From: Kribbella pittospori
Lineage (GTDB): Bacteria > Actinomycetota > Actinomycetes > Propionibacteriales > Kribbellaceae
Length of the DNA stretch: 64,000 nucleotides
Assembly: GCF_004331465.1 (NCBI RefSeq)
Contig: NZ_SJKB01000003.1
Span: 372,001-436,000, forward strand
Reading direction: 5' to 3'
The position numbers were made by a program, and so were the translations under genes. The notes below the pieces were generated by a model. That model worked only from the letters and a program-made list of their open reading frames with translations, was not told where the DNA came from and did no database searches. Of the stretch, positions 37,715 to 46,436 are shown one piece after another (positions within the stretch are counted from its first letter, which is position 1; each line of letters begins with the position of its first letter).

Positions 37715-38788
37715 TCATCGCGTCGGGGCCTCCAGCACCTTCGAGTCACCGGCGTCGCCGGTCGTGGTGAACTTGTCGTAGTAGATGTGCTTCGTGACGA
37801 CGCCCAGCCCTTCGAGCAACGGGATCGCGGCCTCCACCATCGGTGGCGGACCGCAGACATAGGCGTCGGCTCCGGCCAGATCCGGTTCGTGCCGGCGGAC
37901 GACGTCGGTGATCAGACCGACCTCGCCGTCCCACTCGGCGTCCTCGGCAGGCTCGGACAGCGCCGGTACGTACTTGAACCCCGGCAGCACCTCCTGCAGC
38001 GCCCGGAGTTCCTCGTCGAAGCACAGATCCAGGTGGGTCCGGGCTCCGTAGTAGTAGGTCGCCGGCCGGTCGATCCCGCGCTCGGCCATCGAGCGCAGCA
38101 GCGACAGGATCGGTGCCATCCCGGCGCCACCGCCGACGAAGACGATCCGGGCGCCCGGATTGTCCCGCAGGGTGAAGACCCCGAACGGCCCGCTCAGCTG
38201 CAGCCGGTCGCCGACGTTGAGCCGGGTGTCGAGGAACTCCGAGAAGACTCCGCCGGGATAGACCTTGATCACGAACTCCAGCTGCCCGGAGTCGCGGCTG
38301 GTCGTGTTCGCCATCGAGAACGATCGGCTCGCCTCGCTGTCGGGGACCAGGATGTCGACGTACTGACCGGGGAAGAACTTGAGCTCGCCGGGGTCGGTCA
38401 GGCGCAGGACGAGATGACGCAGGTCGTGGGTGACCGGGGTGATCGCGACAACCTCCGCGACCCGGTCCTGGATCGGCAGCCCGGACCGGATCATGTCCTC
38501 GTCGTAGTTGAGCAGCTCGATGGTCAGGTCCTCGTACGGATGGGCCCGGCACAGCAGCGTGTAGCCCTCGTCCAGTTCGTACTCCGGCAGTGCGAACGTC
38601 GAGTAGCGGTCCAGCTCGATGTCCTCGCCGTCCAGGACGAACGACTTGCAGGACGAGCACTGGCCCTCTTTGCAGCCGTGCATGAGCATCACACCCTGCT
38701 CGGCCGCGGCGCGCAGGATCGTCTGATCCTCGTCGACCTCGATCTCGATGCCGACGGGCTCGAACCTCACGACATGCTTATCGCCCAT
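37715..38788 (-). CDS. prmB: Monooxygenase reductase component (copy 2)
   Basis: The 357-residue protein has the [2Fe-2S] cysteines 39, 44, 47 and 80, the FAD motif RSFSMANTTS, the NAD motif GGGAGMAP and the late CGPPPM. Compared with copy 1 it has one residue more between cysteines 3 and 4, lacks the extra Cys66, and has a longer C-terminal tail. It is the electron source of the copy 2 hydroxylase. ATG 38788 is followed by MGDKHVVRFEP, aligning with the copy 1 start. It lies 73 bases downstream of prmA copy 2. Confidence 0.94.
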   Translation of the reverse strand: MGDKHVVRFEPVGIEIEVDEDQTILRAAAEQGVMLMHGCKEGQCSSCKSFVLDGEDIELDRYSTFALPEYELDEGYTLLCRAHPYEDLTIELLNYDEDMIRSGLPIQDRVAEVVAITPVTHDLRHLVLRLTDPGELKFFPGQYVDILVPDSEASRSFSMANTTSRDSGQLEFVIKVYPGGVFSEFLDTRLNVGDRLQLSGPFGVFTLRDNPGARIVFVGGGAGMAPILSLLRSMAERGIDRPATYYYGARTHLDLCFDEELRALQEVLPGFKYVPALSEPAEDAEWDGEVGLITDVVRRHEPDLAGADAYVCGPPPMVEAAIPLLEGLGVVTKHIYYDKFTTTGDAGDSKVLEAPTR

Positions 38789-38861
38789 GGTTCCTGACGT
38801 CTCTGCGGGGACGGACCGGGGCGGGCGGACACGGGGGTGCCCGCCCGCCCCGGGGAGGGGA

Positions 38862-40511
38862 TCACGCGTCGGCGGGTGCGCGGCCGGCGGGGCCACCACG
38901 CACGTAACGGGCAGCGAACGCGGTCCGCTCGTCGTCGCTCATTTCGTTCAGCAACACGTTCGGGCTCGCCAGCGGCGGGCACTTGCGCAGGTGATCGAGC
39001 GTCCACATCTTGTCCGGGTTCAGGTCGAGATGCGGCTGCGCGACCATGGTCTTGCCGTCGTCCCGCACGAAGCCCATGTCGGAGACCACGTCGGCCCAGT
39101 TCCAGCCGTGGTACAGCGTCTCCCACTCGCGGTGGCCGATCAGCTTGCCCATGTTCGGCGTCTGCCGGCCCTGGTACGTCGGCCGGAAGGCGACCTCATC
39201 GGTCCAGCGGCACATGTCGTGGCAGTAGGTCCGCCACTGGCCGTCGACCTTGGCCATCACCATGTCCTCGCGGACCAGGCACGGGACCATGCAGGTCCAG
39301 CACCGGTGCGGGTACTCGTAGTCGACGTCCTCGAAGACGATCGGCTTGTGCCCGTTCGGCATCGACAGGCGGTTGTAGTTCTCCCACCAGGCGCCGTACT
39401 TGTCGTACCAGCCGGGGTACTTGTACTCGAACCACTCGAAGTCCTTGTCGGTCATCGGGTCGATCCGCCAGTAGTTGGCCAGCCAGCCGGTGGCGAAGAA
39501 CTGCGCCACCTCGTGCACGTAGCCCTTGTTCCAGATCTGGTTCCAGGACTCCTCGATCAGATCGTGCGGGATCTCGAGGCCGTACTTCTCCAGCGGCACC
39601 AGGTAGCTGCGGTAGTAGTCGTCGTAGATCCAGCGCCGCCACATCTCCGCGTAGCTCTCGCGGTCCTTGCGGCGGTCCTTGGTGCCGTACTCGATGAAGG
39701 TGCCGATCGCGGCGTCGACGACACGGTGGTTGTTCCACCACGCGTAGCGCAGGTCGCGGGCGAGCAGCTGGTGGTTGCCTTCGTCGGCCAGTGCCATCAG
39801 CAGCGTCGCGTAGCCGTTGCTGATGTGCCGGGACTCGTCGGACTGGACCGAGTGGAACACGGTCGGCAGCAGGTAGTCGCCGTTCGCGGCCGCCTCGGCC
39901 GGCATGGCGACGAACAGCGTGTTGGTGAATGCCGTTTCGGCCACGATGGTCAGGTAGATACTGGCCGCCGTGATGGCATCACCGGTGATGAATCCCTCGG
40001 CGAACTGACGGCCGATGGTGCCGCAGTAGTCGCTCTGGAAGTTCCGCAGGCTGGAGTTGAAGCCGGCGGGGTCGATGTAGTTGTTCATGTACAGGCGCTT
40101 GAGGTTCTGCTGGATCGTCGAGTGCCGTACCTCGTCGATCATCTGGATCGCCTGGCCGTTGTGCAGTTCCGGGTTCGGCACGGTCCGGAACAGCAGCGGC
40201 ATCGCCCGGGCGGCCGAGATCTCCGGCAGCGGGATGATGCTCAGGAACAGCTTCTGCCACTCCAGCCAGCGTTCCTGCACCTGGCGGAACATGTTTCCGC
40301 GGATGGCTCCGTCAGAGGCGCCGTACACACGGTGGTCCTTCTCTTCCTGCATCGGGAAGTACGACCGCAGGACCTGCTTCAGTGGATCCTTCTTCTGCGC
40401 CTTCTGGAACGTGTAGTCGGTCCCGTAGTGCGAGACCGGCTCGTGATACGCAGGTTCCCAGGACAATTCCTGGATCTTCTGGTGGGCCTTCGCCACACTT
40501 TGGCGACTCAT
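38862..40511 (-). CDS. prmA: Propane/acetone-type diiron monooxygenase, hydroxylase alpha subunit (copy 2)
   Basis: The 549-residue subunit has the same diiron ligands as copy 1 at the same numbers (Glu97, Glu127/His130, Glu192, Glu226/His229) and Thr196. Roughly three quarters of residues match by eye. Differences cluster right after ligand Glu97 (PLLFRT for PMAIDA, residues 105-110), at 152-160 (NSSLRNFQS for DMTEKAFAN), and in the C-terminal third, so substrate range probably differs. ATG 40511 follows GAGGAG; an upstream in-frame ATG would add ten residues but has no ribosome site. An operator dyad lies 64-78 bp upstream. Confidence 0.95.
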   Translation of the reverse strand: MSRQSVAKAHQKIQELSWEPAYHEPVSHYGTDYTFQKAQKKDPLKQVLRSYFPMQEEKDHRVYGASDGAIRGNMFRQVQERWLEWQKLFLSIIPLPEISAARAMPLLFRTVPNPELHNGQAIQMIDEVRHSTIQQNLKRLYMNNYIDPAGFNSSLRNFQSDYCGTIGRQFAEGFITGDAITAASIYLTIVAETAFTNTLFVAMPAEAAANGDYLLPTVFHSVQSDESRHISNGYATLLMALADEGNHQLLARDLRYAWWNNHRVVDAAIGTFIEYGTKDRRKDRESYAEMWRRWIYDDYYRSYLVPLEKYGLEIPHDLIEESWNQIWNKGYVHEVAQFFATGWLANYWRIDPMTDKDFEWFEYKYPGWYDKYGAWWENYNRLSMPNGHKPIVFEDVDYEYPHRCWTCMVPCLVREDMVMAKVDGQWRTYCHDMCRWTDEVAFRPTYQGRQTPNMGKLIGHREWETLYHGWNWADVVSDMGFVRDDGKTMVAQPHLDLNPDKMWTLDHLRKCPPLASPNVLLNEMSDDERTAFAARYVRGGPAGRAPADA

Positions 40512-40574
40512 GGCACTCCTCACACTCGTGGCCGACTGCACTTGCAGTACATCGCCGGTGTGACCGCCGTGGAG

Positions 40575-40589
40575 GTCTCAAATTGAGAT
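40575..40589. promoter_or_regulatory. Monooxygenase operator dyad upstream of prmA copy 2
   Basis: GTCTCA-AAT-TGAGAT, one base from perfect symmetry. Its centre is 71 bp before the prmA copy 2 start and inside the gap behind the 81-residue gene, so this operon may have its own regulated promoter here. Confidence 0.7.
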
Positions 40590-40606
40590 GACGGACGGTC
40601 ACCGGC

Positions 40607-40852
40607 TCAGGGGTTGCCGAACATCGCCTGTCTGAGCTCCGCCAGCCGCGCATCCTTGGCCAGCGCGATCTGTTCGTCACCCTGCGGGTCGGGCTGGATC
40701 CCGAACGCCTGCAGGAGAGCTGCGGCCGGCTCGCCCGGGTTCCCGGTCGTTCCGAGGACCGGATGGAGCCCGGCGTCGGCCAGGTGCTCGAAGACGACGT
40801 TCACGACAGTCCACGGGTTGTAGGTCTCGCGGCTCGGGACAGCGCTGTCCAT
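40607..40852 (-). CDS. Small hypothetical protein upstream of prmA copy 2 (81 residues)
   Basis: The product begins MDSAVPSRETYNPWTVVNVV and ends in LAELRQAMFGNP; it is soluble, with no cysteine and no known motif that I recognise. The ATG has AGGAGG five bases upstream. It lies between two copies of the operator dyad: one behind it (before prmA copy 2) and one in front. It is therefore probably the first, separately controlled gene of cluster 2. Cluster 1 has no counterpart. A role in the monooxygenase complex or in sensing is possible but not shown. Confidence 0.75.
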   Translation of the reverse strand: MDSAVPSRETYNPWTVVNVVFEHLADAGLHPVLGTTGNPGEPAAALLQAFGIQPDPQGDEQIALAKDARLAELRQAMFGNP

Positions 40853-40904
40853 CGCAACCTCCTGATCGCTACTTCGATCACAAGCCCGCCAGGCCCAAAT
40901 GCGT

Positions 40905-40919
40905 GTCTCAATCTGAGAC
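40905..40919. promoter_or_regulatory. Monooxygenase operator dyad between cluster 2 and its regulator
   Basis: GTCTCA-ATC-TGAGAC, perfect 6-bp arms. The centre is 60 bp from the start of the 81-residue gene and 103 bp from the regulator start, so it can serve both divergent promoters. Confidence 0.75.
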
Positions 40920-41014
40920 GCCAACGGCGCCGGACTGCACTACGCTCGAACTGCGAGCGACCGGTGGGGCGGTGGCACTTCCGCACCCGTCCCCGCCGGG
41001 CGTCAGGAGGCCCT

Positions 41015-42820
41015 GTGGAAGAACTCGTGCTCCCGACGGAAGACGACAGCGGGCGGGCCGCAAAGGCACGGCTGAACTTCCTCACGCTCGACCCGGTCGG
41101 GCCGAAGGACGTCCGGCCGTCAATCCTTGCCTCCTGGGTGAGGTCGCGGCGGTGGAACCTGCCGGCCGATCGGATCGCGCTGCCCTACGTCGCGGATCCC
41201 GACCTGGAACTTCCGTTGTCCAGGAGCGCGAGACCAGTCCTCCAGCAGTTGCACGAACACCTTGCCGGTCAACCGATCAGCGTCATCCTGACCGACCGGA
41301 CGGGCCTCGTGCTCCAGCGTCTGACCGCCGACGCCGAACTGGCCCGGCACCTGGACAAGGTCCATCTGGCGCCGGGCTTCAGCTATGCCGAGGAGTTCGC
41401 CGGGACGAACGGAATCGGGACCGCCCTCGAAGGCGGCGGACCGATGCATGTCTTCGGGCACGAGCACTACGCCGAGGATCTCGAGGACCTGGCCTGCGCC
41501 GGCGTACCGATCAAGCATCCGGTCACCGGGAAGACGGTCGGCGCGATCGACCTGACCTGCTGGCGCAAGGATGCCGGGACTTTGCTGATCGCGCTGGCCA
41601 AGACCACGGCCGACAACATCAGAGCGGCGATGCTGACCGACAGCTCCACTCGGGAGCTGGCGCTGCTGCAGGCGTACCGGCAGAGTGCACGCCGGCTCGG
41701 CGACATGATTCTCGCGGTCGATGACGATCTGCTGCTGATGAACGCCAAGGCCCGGCAGTGTCTCGACGCCACCGACCAGCGAGCGGTTCTCGGGTACGCC
41801 GGGGAGTTACTGGCGCGCGGTGGCACGGATGCGGTCGTGGTCGAGTTGCCCACCGGGAGCTGGGTCAGGATCAGCTGCCGCCCGATCGCGGTCGGCGCGC
41901 GGGACGAGGCCGGCATCATCCAGGTCAGCCCGCACAACGCCGGCACGGAGAGCCGGATGCCGACCGCGACGCATCGTCCACCGCCCCGGCCGGTCTTGCC
42001 CGGGCTCGTCGGCCGCAGTGCGCCGTGGCTGGGCAGCAGTCGTGAGGTCGACAACGCGTGCCGGGCTGGGCAATGGGTCGTACTCACCGGCGAGCGTGGT
42101 GTCGGCAAGGTCGCGCTCGCCCGCGCCGCGCACCACCAGAACAACCCGGCCGGCCTGTTCCACATCGTCGACGCCGTCGGCTCGAACGGCGGATTCGGCG
42201 CGGAGCTGGAGGCCGAGCTGGCCGACGACATGGTTCAGGCGCTGGTGATCCGGCACGCCGACCGCCTCGGCCCGCGCGATGTCGAGGCGACGATCGAGGC
42301 TCTGTACGACGTACTCGAACGCCGGCCGTCCGAGCCGCCGTGGATCGCGCTGACGATGACGTCGGACGGCACGGACCTCCCCGACCTGGGGGAGTTGCTG
42401 GCGCTGTTCCCGCTGACCGTCGAGGTGCCACCGTTGCGGCACCACATCGAGGACGTCCGCGAACTCGTCCCGTACGTCCTCAACCAGGTGAGCCACGGCG
42501 ACCTGAGCTGCTCACCGGAGGCGATGCACCAACTGATGCGCTCGTCGTGGCCCGGCAACACCGGGGAGCTGTGCCAGGTCCTCAAGCAGGTCGTCCTACG
42601 GCGCCGTCGTACCGGCGTGATCATGCCCGCCGACCTCCCGGCCCGCGTCCAAGCCATCAGCCGGCGCAGCCTCAGCCAACTAGAGGCCCTCGAGCGCGAC
42701 GCCATCATCCGCAGCCTCGTAGCCAACGACGGCCACAAAGGCCGAGCCGCCAAGTCCCTCGGCATGTCCCGAGCCACCATCTACCGAAAAATCCACGACT
42801 ACGGCATCCAACCCCCGTAA
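41015..42820 (+). CDS. mimR: GAF/Fis-type activator of monooxygenase cluster 2 (MimR/AcoR-like)
   Basis: The 601-residue paralogue of the regulator at 20378 has a GAF sensor (GTNGIGTALEGGG), an AAA-like region and a C-terminal Fis-type HTH (SLGMSRATIYRKIHDYGI). Its Walker A is GERGVGKV, with Val in place of Ser/Thr. The Walker B position is LVIRHA without acidic residues, and no GAFTGA loop is present. The recognition helices of the two regulators are almost identical (MSRATIYRKI.DYGI), matching the shared operator dyads, while their sensor domains differ. GTG 41015 follows AGGAGG. It converges on the enolase-family gene with a three-base gap. Confidence 0.88.
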   Translation: MEELVLPTEDDSGRAAKARLNFLTLDPVGPKDVRPSILASWVRSRRWNLPADRIALPYVADPDLELPLSRSARPVLQQLHEHLAGQPISVILTDRTGLVLQRLTADAELARHLDKVHLAPGFSYAEEFAGTNGIGTALEGGGPMHVFGHEHYAEDLEDLACAGVPIKHPVTGKTVGAIDLTCWRKDAGTLLIALAKTTADNIRAAMLTDSSTRELALLQAYRQSARRLGDMILAVDDDLLLMNAKARQCLDATDQRAVLGYAGELLARGGTDAVVVELPTGSWVRISCRPIAVGARDEAGIIQVSPHNAGTESRMPTATHRPPPRPVLPGLVGRSAPWLGSSREVDNACRAGQWVVLTGERGVGKVALARAAHHQNNPAGLFHIVDAVGSNGGFGAELEAELADDMVQALVIRHADRLGPRDVEATIEALYDVLERRPSEPPWIALTMTSDGTDLPDLGELLALFPLTVEVPPLRHHIEDVRELVPYVLNQVSHGDLSCSPEAMHQLMRSSWPGNTGELCQVLKQVVLRRRRTGVIMPADLPARVQAISRRSLSQLEALERDAIIRSLVANDGHKGRAAKSLGMSRATIYRKIHDYGIQPP

Positions 42821-42823
42821 GTC

Positions 42824-44041
42824 TCACCGCCTGGTGACGATCCGTTCCACCGTGTCGCTTTCGGGGAGGCCGTCACGGAGGCGGACGCCGTGGCCTGGGG
42901 TGTTGGAGATGGTGATGTGGCCGTTGGTGATTTGGGGGAGGCCTTCGACCAGGTCGGTGTACCAGGTTCGGAGGAAGGCTCGGACTGTTTCTTGGATGAG
43001 GCCGTTGGGGGAGGCGAGGGTCAGGTGGGTGCAGGCAGCCAAGGAGGCGGGGCCGGTGCAGTCGTGGGGGGCTATGGGGATGCCGTAGGTGTCGGCGAGT
43101 GAGGCGACCTTGCGGGCTTCGGTGAGGCCGCCGGTCCATTGGACGTCCAGGGTGGCTACGTCGATCGCGCCGGATTGCAGGAGAGAGGCGAACCCGCGCC
43201 GTCCGACGGCTGTCTCGCCACAGGCGATCGGTACGTCGACGGAGGACGCCAGCACCTGGAGAGCGTCGACCGCGTCGGAGCGCATCGGGTCCTCGACCCA
43301 GTACGGGCGGTACGGCGCGAGGGCCTCCATGATCGTGGTCGCGGCGCGGCGGCTCCACAGGCCGTGCAACTCGACCATCAGGTTCATGTCCATCCCGACC
43401 TCGGACCGGATCGACTCGATGACGGCAAGGCCTCGCTGCAGGTCGTCATGGCCGATCGTCAGCCCACCGGTCGCCTCCGCGGCCTGGTCGAACGGCCAGA
43501 CCTTGAGACCGCCGATGCCCTCGTCGAACAGATCCCGTGCGAGGGCCGCGGGCCTGGTCATGAAAGCCTCGAGATCCTCGTACGGGCGTTGGTCGGCGGA
43601 GCCATCCGGGATGCCCCAGTTGTCCGACCGCTGCCGCGTGCTCGAGCCGATGTACCCAGGGCCGGCGCACGTGTTGTAGATCGGCACCGACGTCCGTACC
43701 GGACCACCGAGCAGCGCGGCCAACGGCAGACCGGCGTACTGCCCGAGCAGATCCCACAACGCGAGGTCGACCGCAGCGTTGCCGCGCACCTCCGCGCCGG
43801 CGCCCTGGAATCCGAGGTACGGCGTGAGCGCCTGCGCCATCGCCTCCGGGGTGGGATCCTCAGCCTGCAGCACCACCTCGGCGGCGGACTCGTGGATGTA
43901 CGCCTCCACGGCGCGGGCGGCGAAGAACGCCTCCCCGAGCCCGATCCGCCCGTCGTCGGTATGCAGGCGCAGAAACATCAGATTCGGCTGGATCCGGGGT
44001 CGGATCGTCTCCACGGCGGTGATTCTCACAGCGGCTCGCAC
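42824..44041 (-). CDS. Mandelate racemase/muconate lactonizing enzyme family protein (enolase superfamily)
   Basis: The 405-residue protein has a capping N-terminal domain (ITAVETIRPR) and a barrel with GNAAVDLALWDLLGQ, GLKVWPFD (Lys), MVELHGLW, WVEDPM, GETAVGRRGF and PIAPHDCTGP. The Glu-Asp-Glu type metal ligands and the late His of APHD are those of sugar-acid dehydratases of the mandelate racemase subgroup. Dehydration of an aldonate or a related acid is the likely chemistry; the substrate is not readable. GTG 44041 is the longest start; a GTG five codons later is also possible. Confidence 0.82.
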   Translation of the reverse strand: MRAAVRITAVETIRPRIQPNLMFLRLHTDDGRIGLGEAFFAARAVEAYIHESAAEVVLQAEDPTPEAMAQALTPYLGFQGAGAEVRGNAAVDLALWDLLGQYAGLPLAALLGGPVRTSVPIYNTCAGPGYIGSSTRQRSDNWGIPDGSADQRPYEDLEAFMTRPAALARDLFDEGIGGLKVWPFDQAAEATGGLTIGHDDLQRGLAVIESIRSEVGMDMNLMVELHGLWSRRAATTIMEALAPYRPYWVEDPMRSDAVDALQVLASSVDVPIACGETAVGRRGFASLLQSGAIDVATLDVQWTGGLTEARKVASLADTYGIPIAPHDCTGPASLAACTHLTLASPNGLIQETVRAFLRTWYTDLVEGLPQITNGHITISNTPGHGVRLRDGLPESDTVERIVTRR

Positions 44042-44110
44042 CTGCCTCAGGCGTCGGGGATCGTCCGGACCATCCTGGCAGCGGCCTGGAATGAACGCGG
44101 GCCGGCGGGT

Positions 44111-44124
44111 GTTGACACGTCAAC
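44111..44124. promoter_or_regulatory. Palindrome in the divergent promoter region
   Basis: GTTGAC-AC-GTCAAC has perfect 6-bp arms and is followed 9 bp later by a weaker GTCA-GGC-TGAC dyad (44134-44144). It lies between the enolase-family and LLM genes, 47 bp before the latter. It is a candidate operator for an unidentified regulator. Confidence 0.45.
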
Positions 44125-44170
44125 CTAGAATTGGTCAGGCTGACGTGGACGGCAGATGGGAAGTGGACGG

Positions 44171-45202
44171 ATGAGCGACCTCGTGTTCGGGCTCGACACC
44201 TTCGGGGACATTCCGGAGGGTGACAACGGCGAGCTGGTGCCGGCCGCGGCGGCGATCCGGCAGGTGGTCGAGGAGGCCGTGCTGGCCGACCAGCTCGGCG
44301 TGGACGCGATCGCGCTGGGGGAGCACCACCGGCCGGAGTACTCGATCTCGACACCGGAGACGGTGCTGGCCGGGATCGCGTCGAAGACCGAGCGGATCAA
44401 GCTCGGATCCGGTGTGACGGTGCTGAGCTCCGACGACCCGGTCCGGGTGTTCCAGCGGTTCTCGACCGTGGACGCGCTGTCGAACGGACGGGCCGAGGTG
44501 ATCCTGGGTCGCGGTTCGTTCACCGAGTCGTTCCCGCTGTTCGGTTACGACCTGAAGGACTACGACGTTCTGTTCGAGGAGAAGCTGCAGTTGTTCGTGC
44601 GGCTGCTCGACGAGAAGCCGGTCAGCTGGGAAGGCACCACCCGTGCCGCGCTGGACAACGCCGAGGTCTATCCGAAGACCGAGTCCGGCCACTTGAACAC
44701 GTGGGTCGGCGTCGGTGGATCGCCGCAGTCCGTCGTCCGTACGGCGTACTACGGCCTGCCGTTGATGCTCGCGATCATCGGTGGAGCGCCGGACCGGTTC
44801 GCGCCGTACCTCGATCTCTACAAGAAGGCGGCCGAGCAGTTCGGCACGGTCGCGCACCCGGTCGGGATGCATTCGCCGGGCTTCATCGCCGACACCGACG
44901 AGGAAGCGAAGGAAGTCTTCTACCCGCGGTACAAGGTCATGCGCGACCGCATCGGCGCGCTGCGTGGCTGGCCGCCGATCAAGCGTGAGGAGTTCGACGC
45001 CGAGGTCGCCCACGGCTCGATGTACGTCGGATCGCCGGAGACTGTCGCCCGCCGGATCGCCGAGTCGGTCCAGAAGCTGGGCGTCGGCCGGTTCGACCTG
45101 ATCTACAGCGCGGGTCCGGTGCCGGCGAGCGCCCGGATGAAGGCGGTCGAGCTGTACGGCACCAAGGTCATTCCGATGGTCCGTGACATCCTGGCCGGGT
45201 GA
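44171..45202 (+). CDS. LLM-class flavin-dependent oxidoreductase
   Basis: The 343-residue protein belongs to the bacterial luciferase-like family: [13 protein letters not shown] at the start, [14 protein letters not shown], then [20 protein letters not shown] and the late TYVG-like [15 protein letters not shown]. It uses FMNH2 or F420. The gene next to it encodes an F420-NADP oxidoreductase-like protein, five bases downstream, which makes F420 or reduced flavin exchange plausible. The substrate is unknown. The ATG lies 12 bases after a GATGGGAAG stretch; the ribosome site is weak. Confidence 0.87.
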   Translation: MSDLVFGLDTFGDIPEGDNGELVPAAAAIRQVVEEAVLADQLGVDAIALGEHHRPEYSISTPETVLAGIASKTERIKLGSGVTVLSSDDPVRVFQRFSTVDALSNGRAEVILGRGSFTESFPLFGYDLKDYDVLFEEKLQLFVRLLDEKPVSWEGTTRAALDNAEVYPKTESGHLNTWVGVGGSPQSVVRTAYYGLPLMLAIIGGAPDRFAPYLDLYKKAAEQFGTVAHPVGMHSPGFIADTDEEAKEVFYPRYKVMRDRIGALRGWPPIKREEFDAEVAHGSMYVGSPETVARRIAESVQKLGVGRFDLIYSAGPVPASARMKAVELYGTKVIPMVRDILAG

Positions 45203-45206
45203 CAGG

Positions 45207-45905
45207 ATGGTCGACAATCCTACGATCGGCATCCTGGGCGCAGGCAAGGTCGGGACCGTCCTGGCCCGCCTCGCAGTCGCGGCCGGTTACCGGGTCCTGA
45301 TCGCCGGGTCGGGTGACGTCTCGAAGATCGCGCTGATCGTTGAGATCGTCACGCCGGGCGCCGTCGCGACGACGGCGGCGGACGCGGCGGCGCAGGCCGA
45401 TGTCGTGATCCTCGCGCTGCCGCTGGGCAAGTACCGGACTGTTCCGGTCGAGGCGCTGCGCGGCAAGCTCGTGATCGACGCGATGAACTACTGGTGGGAG
45501 GTCGACGGCCTCCGCGACGACCTGACCGATCCGCGGACGTCGTCCAGCGAGATCGTGCAGGACTTCCTGCCGGAGTCGCGCGTGGTGAAGGCCTTCAACC
45601 ACATGGGCTACCACGACCTCGACGAGGGCGGCCGTCCGCACGGATCGCTGGACCGCAGGGCCATCGCGATCGCGGGCGAACCCGCGGACACGCCAGCGGT
45701 TGCCGAGCTCGTCGACGCGCTGGGCTTCGACCCGGTGGTCGCCGGCCCGCTCGCCGAAGGCATGCGACTCGAGCCGGGGACCGAGCTCTTCGGCGCGAAC
45801 GTCCCCGCGGACGAGATCGCAGCCATGCTCACCCGCTTCCCCGAGACGCCGCGCGGGCAAGCGGTCAGCGAGGCCAGGGCGGTGGACTCCCGGCTGACGG
45901 CGTGA
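45207..45905 (+). CDS. NADPH-dependent F420 reductase-like protein
   Basis: The 232-residue protein has an N-terminal NAD(P) Rossmann motif ([18 protein letters not shown]) and the body of the NADP oxidoreductase coenzyme F420-dependent family, including [13 protein letters not shown] and [13 protein letters not shown]. It would move hydride between NADPH and F420, or act as a related reductase. It starts four bases after the LLM gene and is clearly co-transcribed, so it probably supplies reduced cofactor to it. Length and motifs are complete. Confidence 0.83.
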   Translation: MVDNPTIGILGAGKVGTVLARLAVAAGYRVLIAGSGDVSKIALIVEIVTPGAVATTAADAAAQADVVILALPLGKYRTVPVEALRGKLVIDAMNYWWEVDGLRDDLTDPRTSSSEIVQDFLPESRVVKAFNHMGYHDLDEGGRPHGSLDRRAIAIAGEPADTPAVAELVDALGFDPVVAGPLAEGMRLEPGTELFGANVPADEIAAMLTRFPETPRGQAVSEARAVDSRLTA

Positions 45906-46001
45906 CCCACGCCTCGGTGTCACGGCGCATATGGATGGGTACGGGACGTATGCACGTGGCATGTCGAAGGGACGGCCCGCAGCACGTTCGAGGAGTTCTC
46001 A

Positions 46002-46436
46002 GTGAAAGCAGTGAGGCGTTCGGGGGCCGGGCATGTGAGTACACCGCGCGTGGTCCGATCTGCCAACATGCCGACGGACGTGAGTGGACCGTTCGTCTGT
46101 GGTTGGTCGGCGGTCGGGGACTGCGCGGTGGTTCGCGTCGCGGGCAGGATCGACGACGTCAGCGCGCCGACGTTCGAGACCGAGTTGCACCACGTGATCA
46201 CCACCAAGCGGCCGACGCTCGTGGTCGATCTGCGCCGGGTGAGTCACATGGATCGTGTCGGGATCGAGGTGCTCAGGACCGCCGGTGACTTGGCGGTCCA
46301 GCACGACGGATGGCTGCGGGTCGCCGGCGCGGCAACCTGGTTGGCCGAGCTGTTGTCGGACCTGGGCGAGCGGATCCGCCAGTATCCGAGTCTCGCGGAC
46401 GCGCTCCCGTCGTACCGGCCGGCTCCTTCTACGTGA
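46002..46436 (+). CDS. STAS-domain protein lacking the usual phosphoacceptor
   Basis: The 144-residue protein contains a STAS domain (about 38-140), as in anti-sigma factor antagonists. At the site where SpoIIAA-like proteins have D-S-S/T-G, this protein has DRVG (84-87), so the phosphorylated Ser/Thr is absent. It therefore either binds its partner constitutively or has another regulatory role. The preceding 35 residues are basic and probably disordered. A later internal start near residue 23 (MPTDVSG) would give a more typical length. No kinase or sigma gene is adjacent. Confidence 0.75.
   Translation: MKAVRRSGAGHVSTPRVVRSANMPTDVSGPFVCGWSAVGDCAVVRVAGRIDDVSAPTFETELHHVITTKRPTLVVDLRRVSHMDRVGIEVLRTAGDLAVQHDGWLRVAGAATWLAELLSDLGERIRQYPSLADALPSYRPAPST

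Noticed and set aside
40512..40541. A ten-residue N-terminal extension of prmA copy 2 from an upstream ATG
   Set aside because: The ATG at 40511 has GAGGAG directly upstream and aligns with the start of copy 1.
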